5,007 nt of DNA from an uncultured Planctomycetaceae bacterium (GTDB lineage Bacteria; Planctomycetota; Planctomycetia; Pirellulales; Thermoguttaceae): positions 1 through 5,007 of the forward strand of contig CAMZHY010000308.1 of the NCBI GenBank assembly GCA_947307005.1, given 5' to 3'. A program made the translations under genes and the position numbers. Shown piece by piece: positions 1 to 4,977 of this stretch; positions within the stretch are counted from its first letter, which is position 1; each line of letters starts with the position of its first letter. The notes beneath the pieces were generated by a model. That model was given only the letters and a program-made list of their open reading frames with translations. It ran no database searches and was not told where the DNA came from.

Positions 1-504
1 AAAACATGACAGGATGAGATTAACTCGTTTGCGCATCTTTTTAACGCGCCACTGTCCCCAACCCCAAATCTGAGGGGGCATGAAATAGAGGACGGGGATT
101 CCGACCGCCTGGGCTCTCTTAGCTATCTGCCAATTAAAACCGGGGTAATCCACGAGGATGACAAGATCGGGTTTTTCATTCAGGAAAATTTGCTTCGCTT
201 GATCGAGCGCCTTAATGAATTTAGGCAGATTCATTATCGCGCGCTTGAGCATCATGACGGCGTACTCCGTCAAATCGAATCGCACATCGCATTGAGTTCT
301 GGCAGTTTTAGGGCCGGCAAAGCCGACAAATCGAGCGTTGGGGATCGCGCGCCCCAGCGCTTCGACAAGTCTAGCGGCGTGAGCGTCGCCGCTAGGGTCG
401 CCCGCCGATATGAAAAAGAGCGGACCTTTAACGGACGCGTCTGAATCTTCCACTTGTGAGGCGATATTGGCGTCGTTCGAAAGCGTGTTCATCGTTGCGT
501 CCAT
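1..504 (-). CDS. lpxB: Lipid-A-disaccharide synthase LpxB, N-terminal 168 residues (runs off the window)
   Basis: LpxB is the inner-membrane-associated glycosyltransferase that joins UDP-2,3-diacylglucosamine to lipid X, giving the lipid A disaccharide. The reading frame is open from an ATG at 504 to the window edge, so only the N-terminal half is seen. After a polar extension of about 26 residues comes SAGDPSGDAHAARL, the family's N-terminal AGExSGD-type loop. Further on are DLVILVDYPGFN and a YFMPPQIWGWGQWRVKK stretch, matching the LpxB (I/V)D(Y/A)PxFN and SPxxWAWxxxR motifs. A second in-frame ATG at 492 is an equally possible start; neither has a clear SD. The gene lies 34 nt behind the Rrf2-type gene on the same strand, so it may be co-transcribed, although a weak hairpin plus T-run sits in that gap. 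It implies an outer membrane with lipid A. The family call is confident; the exact start is not. Confidence 0.9.
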   Translation of the reverse strand, partial: MDATMNTLSNDANIASQVEDSDASVKGPLFFISAGDPSGDAHAARLVEALGRAIPNARFVGFAGPKTARTQCDVRFDLTEYAVMMLKRAIMNLPKFIKALDQAKQIFLNEKPDLVILVDYPGFNWQIAKRAQAVGIPVLYFMPPQIWGWGQWRVKKMRKRVNLILSCF

Positions 505-538
505 GAGTCGTATAAAAAATACCGACAAGTCTCGGCGT

Positions 539-1030
539 CTAAATGGTGAAACTTAAAGCGTTCTCTTCGGCGGAGTCTATTGATAGCAATTGGGAAAAAG
601 TGATTCCGTTAAAATATTCTTGACGTTTCGATTCGCCCTGATTCCATATCGCGTCGAGATTCTTACGGATTTCAGTATCGTTGGTTTCGCTTTCACGAGA
701 AGAAAACGAGGCGCCGTCTCCTTCGCTATTCTTTTGTCGATTATTCTCCCCGACTAAAGCTGAAACAGCGGGAGATTCGACGAGTCCCACGACATAACCA
801 AGCGCTATATCATTGGGACTGACAAGCAACTTGTAACCGCCTTGAGCTCCTCTTTCTGTATCGACAAGTCCCGCCTCTCGCAACAGCCTTAGCGTTTGGA
901 TGAGAAAGTTGGAGGAGAGACGGTGTTTTTTCGCGATTTTTTGCGCGGAAAGAGTCTTGCCGCTTGAGAAAACTCTAGAGAGTTCGTAGACGGCGAGAAT
1001 TGCGTATTCTGATCGTGACGCGAAGCCCAT
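539..1030 (-). CDS. Rrf2-family winged-helix transcriptional regulator lacking cysteines
   Basis: This 163-residue protein begins MGFASRSEYAILAVYELS, the typical Rrf2 opening (polar residue, S/R-x-YAL). A helix-turn-helix covers about residues 27-52 (LSAQKIAKKHRLSSNFLIQ), followed by the family's wing motif RGAQGGY at 60-66 and a dimerisation-helix region (about 73-92). In Fe-S sensing members (IscR, NsrR, RsrR) three cysteines follow in the 90-110 region. Here there is no cysteine anywhere; residues about 96-120 are a hydrophilic Ser/Glu/Asn/Asp-rich insert. An Fe-S sensor is therefore unlikely, and a CymR-like mode (ligand or protein partner) is possible but inferred. The start is 5 nt past the stop of the dehydrogenase gene, which argues for one transcript and translational coupling; no SD is visible. 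Its target is unknown: autoregulation of this operon is the simplest guess. The family assignment is firm. Confidence 0.88.
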   Translation of the reverse strand: MGFASRSEYAILAVYELSRVFSSGKTLSAQKIAKKHRLSSNFLIQTLRLLREAGLVDTERGAQGGYKLLVSPNDIALGYVVGLVESPAVSALVGENNRQKNSEGDGASFSSRESETNDTEIRKNLDAIWNQGESKRQEYFNGITFSQLLSIDSAEENALSFTI

Positions 1031-1035
1031 CGGAT

Positions 1036-1992
1036 TTAATTGACTACGTTAATAGGTTTATTTTCGAGGAACGCCTTGAGATTATCCGTCGCTATTTGAA
1101 TAAGCCTTGCGCGCGCTTCGCATGTAGCCCACGCGTTATGCGGCGTTAGATAACAATTCGGCGCGTGAAGGAGCGGGTTGTCCGCCGACGGGGGTTCCGT
1201 TGAAAGCACGTCGGCTCCGAGGCCTCCAAGTTTGCCAGACTTAAGCGCTTCCATGACGTCTTGTTCGTTGAGTAGGGGACCGCGCCCTGTGTTGATTAAC
1301 AACATTCCGGGCTTGATCGTATCAAGCCGCTTTTTATCGACAAGACTGCGCGTTTGATCCGTTAACGGACAGTGCAACGAAACAACGTCGCTAATTCGAA
1401 ATAGATCGTCGAGCGTGACGGCTTCGACGCCGTCATACCAACTGCCGATGGAAAGACGAGGACTGTACGCGACGACCTTCATTCCGAATGCCAAAGCAAC
1501 TTGAGCGACGCGTCGACCTGTAGAACCAAAACCAACGACTCCGATCTGTTTACCGCAGAGTTCCACAAGTTTTCCTTTTGAGAATGAAAAGTCAGGCGAG
1601 TCGACCCATTCGCCGTTGTGGACCGCGTTCAGATTTTGGGAAAAGTGTGAAGCAAGATTAAGAATGTGGGCGAAAACCAACTGAACGACCGATTCGGCGC
1701 AATATTTCGGAACGTTGGAAACGACAATTCCTCGCGACCGCGCGCATTCGAGATCGACGACGTTAGTTCCGGTCGCAAGCACGCCAACGTACTTCAAATT
1801 AGGAAGCGCCGACATGACGGCTGAGTCGACGACAACCTTGTTTGTTAGAATCGCGTCGGCTTCCTTGGATCGATTGACGGTTTGATCGGCGGACGTTCGG
1901 TCGTATAGAACTAGGTCGCCAAGTTTTTCTAACTCTTTCCAAGTCAGGTCGCCCGGATTTATCGCATAGGAGTCTAATACAACGATTTTCAT
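1036..1992 (-). CDS. D-2-hydroxyacid dehydrogenase (glycerate/hydroxypyruvate reductase-like)
   Basis: This 318-residue protein has the usual family length. It is a cytosolic NAD(P)-dependent oxidoreductase interconverting a 2-oxoacid and a D-2-hydroxyacid. The N-terminal catalytic-domain half (about 1-98) carries LKYVGVLATGTNVVD. The Rossmann motif GFGSTG is at 154-159. The catalytic residues are all present: Arg237 in INTGRGP, Glu266 in LSTEPP, His285 in TPHNAW. Overall it resembles the HprA/glycerate dehydrogenase branch, but the substrate cannot be fixed from sequence. At the end of the second Rossmann strand (VVAYSPR, 173-179) the usual NAD-selecting Asp is replaced by Ser, with Arg two residues on, a pattern often linked to NADP(H); this is inference. 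The ATG at 1992 is preceded directly by AATAAGG, too close for a normal SD. It heads the probable operon with the Rrf2 regulator and perhaps lpxB. Confidence 0.9.
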   Translation of the reverse strand: MKIVVLDSYAINPGDLTWKELEKLGDLVLYDRTSADQTVNRSKEADAILTNKVVVDSAVMSALPNLKYVGVLATGTNVVDLECARSRGIVVSNVPKYCAESVVQLVFAHILNLASHFSQNLNAVHNGEWVDSPDFSFSKGKLVELCGKQIGVVGFGSTGRRVAQVALAFGMKVVAYSPRLSIGSWYDGVEAVTLDDLFRISDVVSLHCPLTDQTRSLVDKKRLDTIKPGMLLINTGRGPLLNEQDVMEALKSGKLGGLGADVLSTEPPSADNPLLHAPNCYLTPHNAWATCEARARLIQIATDNLKAFLENKPINVVN

Positions 1993-2040
1993 CCTTATTC
2001 CATAACGTTAGTAAGGTTGATTGACGCTAGGAACGCAACA

Positions 2041-2050
2041 GTTTGCAAAC
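2041..2050. repeat. 10-bp perfect palindrome upstream of the dehydrogenase operon
   Basis: GTTTGCAAAC is its own reverse complement. It lies about 50 bp upstream of the dehydrogenase ATG and just past the tRNA terminator, in the only space available for that operon's promoter. It could be an operator, perhaps for the co-transcribed Rrf2 protein, but no consensus links them and a 10-bp palindrome can occur by chance. Confidence 0.35.
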
Positions 2051-2057
2051 AAGAAAC

Positions 2058-2089
2058 AAAAAACCTCGCACTCATAAATGGATGCGAGG
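2058..2089 (-). terminator. Intrinsic terminator of the tRNA-Ser gene
   Basis: Read on the minus strand, CCTCGCA and TGCGAGG form a perfect 7-bp stem around a 12-nt loop, followed by TTTTTTG. It starts 4 nt after the tRNA 3' end, so it should end the tRNA transcript before the dehydrogenase operon. Confidence 0.8.
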
Positions 2090-2093
2090 CGAA

Positions 2094-2180
2094 CGGAGAG
2101 GACAGGATTCGAACCTGCGGAGCCCTTACGGACTCACGGGTTTAGCAAACCCGCGCATTCGACCACTCTGCCACCTCTCC
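2094..2180 (-). tRNA. tRNA-Ser (anticodon GCT)
   Basis: The 87-nt minus-strand sequence folds as a class II tRNA. The acceptor stem is GGAGAGG with CCTCTCC. The D arm is closed by GCA/TGC. The anticodon stem CGGGT/ACCCG holds loop TTGCTAA, with anticodon GCT at 2146-2144, reading AGC/AGU. A long variable arm has a 6-bp stem (GAGTCC/GGGCTC, one G-U) with a GTAA loop, as expected for Ser. The T arm loop is TTCGAAT. The discriminator base is G, typical of serine tRNAs. The 3' CCA is not encoded and must be added after transcription. The gene has its own promoter and terminator. Confidence 0.97.
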
Positions 2181-2193
2181 AAAAGGTAACGGG

Positions 2194-2221
2194 ATTATAT
2201 CGTCGAATTTCAGGTTGACAA
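2194..2221 (-). promoter_or_regulatory. Sigma70-type promoter of tRNA-Ser
   Basis: On the minus strand TTGTCA (2221-2216, 5 of 6 to TTGACA) is separated by 16 nt from a perfect TATAAT (2199-2194). The predicted start falls about 7 nt before the tRNA 5' end at 2180. The stretch CAGGTTG...CAACTG around 2211-2230 forms an imperfect dyad over the -35 box. Confidence 0.75.
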
Positions 2222-2286
2222 GTCCAACTGAAAATTTTTTATTTCCAGCGGCGGACGAATTCTTAAAAGGACTCGTGAAACGACGC

Positions 2287-2318
2287 AAAAGACGTCGCGC
2301 TAGCAAGCGCGACGTCTT
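2287..2318 (-). terminator. Intrinsic terminator of the HU-like gene
   Basis: GACGTCGCGC (2291-2300) and its exact complement (2307-2316) form a GC-rich 10-bp stem with a 6-nt loop, extendable by two A-T pairs. On the minus strand it is followed by TTTT. It lies 28 nt past the HU stop codon. The rest of the 2222-2345 gap shows no gene. Confidence 0.85.
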
Positions 2319-2345
2319 CGACTGTTAAAAAAGCGCAAACAGGGG

Positions 2346-2759
2346 TCACTTTTTGCTCGGTTTAGAAGACTTGTTTCCCTTTTTCGTCGCTTTAGCGGCG
2401 GATTGCGAGTTTGATTTGGGCGCGGCGGCTGTTTGACCTGCTTTTTTCGCGGTTCCTTTTTTCGAGGACGTTTTTCGACGACGTTCACTCTGAACGCGCG
2501 AAGTCATCAGCTTACCGGGTTTGAAGGCGACTGTTTCATGCTTGGGAACAAGAACTTCTTCGCCGGTTCGAGGATTACGGGCGCTGCGGGCGACGCGTTC
2601 CTTGACTTTGAAAACGCCAAAATTACGCAGCTCGATTCTTCCGTCCCGAACGAGCACATGAATGATGGATTCCAAGGTCAATTGGACTATTTCTTTGACC
2701 TGTTGCTGGGAAAGTTCGGTTTTCTCAGAAACGAGCCGAACAATATCTTTCTTAGTCAT
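2346..2759 (-). CDS. HU/IHF-family DNA-binding protein with a lysine-rich C-terminal tail
   Basis: HU-family proteins are small dimeric DNA-bending proteins that organise the nucleoid. This one has 137 residues against the usual about 90. Residues 1-90 are a standard HU fold: MTKKDIVRLVSEKTELSQ at the N-terminus, the RIELRNFGVF segment at 41-50, the DNA-contacting arm around ARNPRTGEEV (60-69) and FKPGK (79-83). Residues 91-137 form a Lys/Ala/Ser/Gly tail with no predicted fold, resembling a histone H1 tail; such extended HU proteins are known in planctomycetes and some other phyla. The start is well supported: SD AAGGA (2771-2767) sits 7 nt before the ATG. A sigma70-type promoter, a hairpin-forming leader and a strong terminator frame it as a single-gene unit. 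It is divergent from the queuosine-type cluster. Whether it is HU or IHF-like in specificity cannot be told. Confidence 0.93.
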   Translation of the reverse strand: MTKKDIVRLVSEKTELSQQQVKEIVQLTLESIIHVLVRDGRIELRNFGVFKVKERVARSARNPRTGEEVLVPKHETVAFKPGKLMTSRVQSERRRKTSSKKGTAKKAGQTAAAPKSNSQSAAKATKKGNKSSKPSKK

Positions 2760-2798
2760 TTTTGCATCCTTGAACGTGCTAGACTGCTAAACATAATA

Positions 2799-2828
2799 GT
2801 TAAGTTCGGTACGAATTGGGAACTTAAC
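2799..2828. repeat. Perfect 9-bp inverted repeat in the HU-gene leader
   Basis: GTTAAGTTC (2799-2807) and GAACTTAAC (2820-2828) are exact complements separated by 12 nt. The element sits between the predicted transcription start (about 2841) and the SD of the HU-like gene, so on the minus strand it can form an mRNA hairpin near the 5' end, or act as a DNA operator. No T-run follows, so it is not a terminator. A role in autoregulation or mRNA stability is inference. Confidence 0.55.
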
Positions 2829-2847
2829 CACGTTCCTGTATGCGACG

Positions 2848-2875
2848 ATTCTATGCTAAATCATTTCTCTGTCAA
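2848..2875 (-). promoter_or_regulatory. Sigma70-type promoter of the HU-like gene
   Basis: On the minus strand a perfect TTGACA (2875-2870) is followed after 16 nt by TAGAAT (2853-2848, 5 of 6). AT-rich sequence lies upstream of the -35 box. The predicted start near 2841 gives a leader of about 80 nt before the ATG at 2759. Confidence 0.75.
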
Positions 2876-3063
2876 CTACTTTTCTATAAAAATGTTGCTG
2901 TTAGCGTGGTTACGGTCCTGAAAATGTTGTTTTTCTCGAGTCGTAGGGGTTTTTCAATCTGCCGATCGTCGGTTTTACGGGTTAATCATCAGTCGTGGAA
3001 ACGACCGTATTCACGTTTGCGACAATATTTAGATATGAACGAAAATCTTAACGTAATCTTCAC
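2876..3063. other. Divergent intergenic region with no recognisable gene
   Basis: Between the HU promoter and the remains of queD I see no coding sequence with family features. Short open frames here have no SD and read as low-complexity or random peptide. Two small hairpins are visible: CCGA-TCG-TCGG near 2963-2973, and GTCGT/ACGAC closing a GGAA tetraloop at 2992-3005. I found no convincing plus-strand -35/-10 pair for the queD-queE-folE operon and no match to the short preQ1-I riboswitch pattern. Confidence 0.5.
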
Positions 3064-3412
3064 GTGAGAATCGTAAGAGACGGTCCCTGTCCCATTATTT
3101 ATTAGGTAGAATTACGATTCCCCGTGTTCTGATCTTCACGGCCACAATTGGAAGATCGTTCTTTGGATTCGCGGCGACGTTCTGAACGATAACGGAATGC
3201 TCGTTGATTTCACGTTCGTCAAGAGAGAAATCAAGGGAAGATACGACCACAAGTTTCTGAACGACGTTCTCTCTGTGAATCCGACCGCGGAGAACATCGC
3301 TTTTGATATAGCGAACTTCCTGAATCATGACGCGGGCATTCTCGAATCGGCTGAATGTTTCCGCGTTGAAGTTCAGGAAACGACCGGGAATCTTGCTGTT
3401 TGGGAGTCGTGA
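3064..3412 (+). pseudogene. queD: 6-carboxytetrahydropterin synthase QueD, 5' end disrupted
   Basis: QueD turns dihydroneopterin triphosphate into 6-carboxy-5,6,7,8-tetrahydropterin, using a His3 zinc site and a catalytic Cys. From 3110 to 3412 one frame reads as good QueD: NYDSPCSDLHGHNWK (catalytic Cys at 3125-3127, zinc-ligand HGH at 3137-3145), GMLVDF, YDHKFLND, NPTAENIA, and a C-terminal VEVQETTGNLAVWES. However, a TAG at 3107-3109 lies directly before this block, with TAA at 3074 and TGA at 3065 further up. No start codon precedes the motif in this frame; the first ATG (3197) falls after the HGH motif. A remnant of the first zinc-ligand region may lie in another frame (LSHYLLGR, His at 3093-3095), and a possible GTG start VRIVRD at 3064 in a third. 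Two one-base losses would restore a normal layout. The feature's 5' limit is therefore a guess. The downstream part overlaps queE by GTGA. Confidence 0.75.
3402..3406 (+). promoter_or_regulatory. Candidate ribosome binding site of queE
   Basis: GGGAG lies inside the end of queD. It is 8 nt before a TTG at 3415, ideal SD spacing, but only 2 nt before the GTG at 3409 that overlaps the queD stop as GTGA. It thus favours TTG 3415 by spacing, while the overlap favours GTG 3409. Confidence 0.4.
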
Positions 3413-4100
3413 TCTTGGAAGAACGAAAATATAAGATCAACGAGATTTTTTACTCGTTACAAGGCGAAGGAGCGAGCGTTGGCGCGGCGTCAATCTTCGT
3501 TCGATTCTCAGGTTGCAATCGCGCCTGTCCTTTCTGTGATACGGTATTCAAGCCGTTCAAAGAACGTTCTGCCGATGAAATCTGCCAAAAATCAAAGGTC
3601 TGACCAATTTCATTTCAGCGGGCTGGAAGATCGTTCTGACAGGCGGCGAGCCGTCGCTTCAGATCGACGAGGAACTTATAACCGCGCTCAAACAGAATTT
3701 TGACGCTGAAATTCACGTCGAAACGAACGGCTCGACTTTCGAGACGTTCAATCCGAAACGATTCCCCGCTTTGTTCTTTACCGTGTCTCCCAAGACGGAA
3801 AAAGACGCTAGATCGTTTGTTCAGACCTGTCTTGAAAACGACTTCAAGACGGGAATCGAGATCAAGATAGTCTCCGTTCCTTTAGTTGGGAACGCCGAGG
3901 ACGATTTTCATGTCGCGATTGAGGACACGCTCGAAATTTTCGACGAACTCCCAGATTCAATCCCTCGTTTCATTCAGCCTTGCGACTTTGGAAACGAAGA
4001 ACAGAACGAGATCGAAAGGACGAAATGTATCATTCTTGTCAAAAGTCATCCGAAATGGCGATTGTCGCTACAGGTACACAAGATTCTAAATATTCGCTGA
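3409..4100 (+). pseudogene. queE: 7-carboxy-7-deazaguanine synthase QueE, interrupted by a one-base frameshift
   Basis: QueE is a radical SAM enzyme that contracts 6-carboxytetrahydropterin to 7-carboxy-7-deazaguanine. The first frame reads KINEIFYSLQGEG, then the cluster motif CNRACPFC (CX3CX2C; Cys 36, 40, 43 from GTG 3409), and stops at TGA 3601-3603. The rest of the protein continues in the next frame: GWKIVLTGGEPS (SAM-binding GGE), HVETNGS, FFTVSPK, FIQPCD and WRLSLQVHKILNIR to TGA 4098-4100. A one-base loss in the A5 run at 3587-3591 explains it: reading one extra A gives QKIKGLTNF and a protein of about 230 residues, the normal length. Possible starts are GTG 3409, TTG 3415 (better SD) and TTG 3400. 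It could be a true pseudogene, a homopolymer assembly error, or, less likely, a recoded gene; the A5 run is not a classic slippery heptamer. Confidence 0.85.
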
Positions 4101-4960
4101 CTTGGCTTGAATTTCAGAGCCTTTGTCGTGAACTCTGTGAAAAGATCGATTGGACGAAATACGATTCTATTTTCCCCGTGATTCGTGGCGGCGTTTACCC
4201 GGCGATTGAACTTTCGACGCTTGCCGACATTCACATTGTTTGGGAACCAAGCGCGACGTCTCTTGTCGTTGACGATATTTGCGATAGCGGTCAGACGGCA
4301 AAAAGATTCCTTGATCAAGGATTCGACGTTGCGACGTTATTCCACAAAGGACGTTGCGACGCTCCGACCTATTACGCCGCCGAATCTCAGAAATGGATTG
4401 TCTTTCCTTGGGAGTCGCCGAAGGATATTGAAGATTCTGTCAGACGGCAGATTGAATATATCGGCGAGAATCCGAATCGTTCTGGAATCGAAGAAACTCC
4501 CAAACGTGTCGTCAAGAGTTGGACGGAGCTTTACGCAGGGTATCAGCAAGACCCGAAGGAGATTCTTTCAAAACGATTTCAAGTTGAACGAAAGAACGCC
4601 GAACTTTCGCCGGTTATTCTGCGCGAGATAGAATTTCAATCGACATGCGAACATCATCTGTTGCCGTTCCTCGGAACGGTAACAATCGGCTATCTGCCGA
4701 AAAATGAGGTCGTTGGAATTTCAAAGCTCGCTCGGTTGGTCGAATGTTTCTCCCGCCGTTTACAGATTCAAGAGAGAATGTGCGAACAGATCGCCGACGC
4801 GATTCAAACGGAACTTGACCCGTTGGGAGTCTTTGTCAAGGCGCGAGCGAAACATCTTTGCATGGTCGCCCGTGGAGTCAGAGAGAAACACGCTGAAATG
4901 GAATCGGTCGCCGTTCGTGGAAATTATGACGTAATAGAAAGAACGATCTTGAACGGATAA
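4055..4960 (+). CDS. folE: Fusion of a Gpt-like phosphoribosyltransferase with GTP cyclohydrolase I (FolE)
   Basis: One open frame of 301 residues joins two enzymes. Residues about 12-120 resemble a purine phosphoribosyltransferase: RGGVYPA (44-50, pyrophosphate loop), VVDDICDSGQT (71-81, PRPP-binding motif), TLFHKGR with Lys98, and WIVFPWE (114-120), like the base-binding WIxxPW of xanthine-guanine PRTase (Gpt). The stretch between the first two motifs is short, about 20 residues fewer than in E. coli Gpt. Residues about 125-301 are complete GTP cyclohydrolase I: ENPNRSGIEETPKRV, zinc ligands Cys198 and His201 in CEHH, SKLARLVECFSRRLQIQER, and HLCMVARGV with His267 and Cys269. FolE makes dihydroneopterin triphosphate, the QueD substrate and a folate precursor. 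ATG 4055 is chosen; ATG 4025 has AAAGGA 4 nt upstream, and ATG 3980 is also in frame. It overlaps the queE 3' end. What the PRTase acts on is unknown. Confidence 0.92.
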   Translation: MAIVATGTQDSKYSLTWLEFQSLCRELCEKIDWTKYDSIFPVIRGGVYPAIELSTLADIHIVWEPSATSLVVDDICDSGQTAKRFLDQGFDVATLFHKGRCDAPTYYAAESQKWIVFPWESPKDIEDSVRRQIEYIGENPNRSGIEETPKRVVKSWTELYAGYQQDPKEILSKRFQVERKNAELSPVILREIEFQSTCEHHLLPFLGTVTIGYLPKNEVVGISKLARLVECFSRRLQIQERMCEQIADAIQTELDPLGVFVKARAKHLCMVARGVREKHAEMESVAVRGNYDVIERTILNG

Positions 4961-4977
4961 TCGGGAGCCAAAAGAAA

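Noticed and set aside
190..444. Plus-strand 84-residue open frame
   Set aside because: It is antisense to the clear lpxB coding sequence and shows no family motif.
2215..2243. Plus-strand TTGACA followed by TTTATT
   Set aside because: The -10 is poor and the only thing downstream on that strand is the HU terminator; the same bases serve the minus-strand tRNA promoter.
2300..2488. Minus-strand 62-residue Arg/Lys/Pro-rich frame
   Set aside because: It is a shifted-frame reading of the Lys-rich HU tail and runs into the terminator.
2433..2921. Plus-strand 162-residue open frame
   Set aside because: It is mostly antisense to the HU-like gene and crosses that gene's promoter and leader; composition is unlike a real protein.
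2960..3063. preQ1 riboswitch ahead of queD
   Set aside because: No match to the short preQ1-I pattern and no anti-terminator/terminator or SD-masking arrangement was visible; a covariance-model search would decide.
2840..3067. Plus-strand 75-residue frame before queD, ending MNENLNVIFT
   Set aside because: It overlaps the HU promoter, has no SD, and does not resemble a QueD N-terminus; considered as queD's start but the frame closes at 3065 and again at 3074 and 3107.
3580..3610. Classical programmed -1 frameshift in queE
   Set aside because: Zero-frame codons are CAA AAA, which is not an XXXYYYZ heptamer, and no strong downstream stem or pseudoknot is apparent.
3980..4054. Longer N-terminus of the PRTase-FolE protein from ATG 3980
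   Set aside because: The extra residues only mirror conserved queE sequence in another frame and add no domain; 4055 or 4025 fits better.
4185..4631. Plus-strand 148-residue frame
   Set aside because: It is an alternative-frame shadow of the PRTase-FolE fusion.
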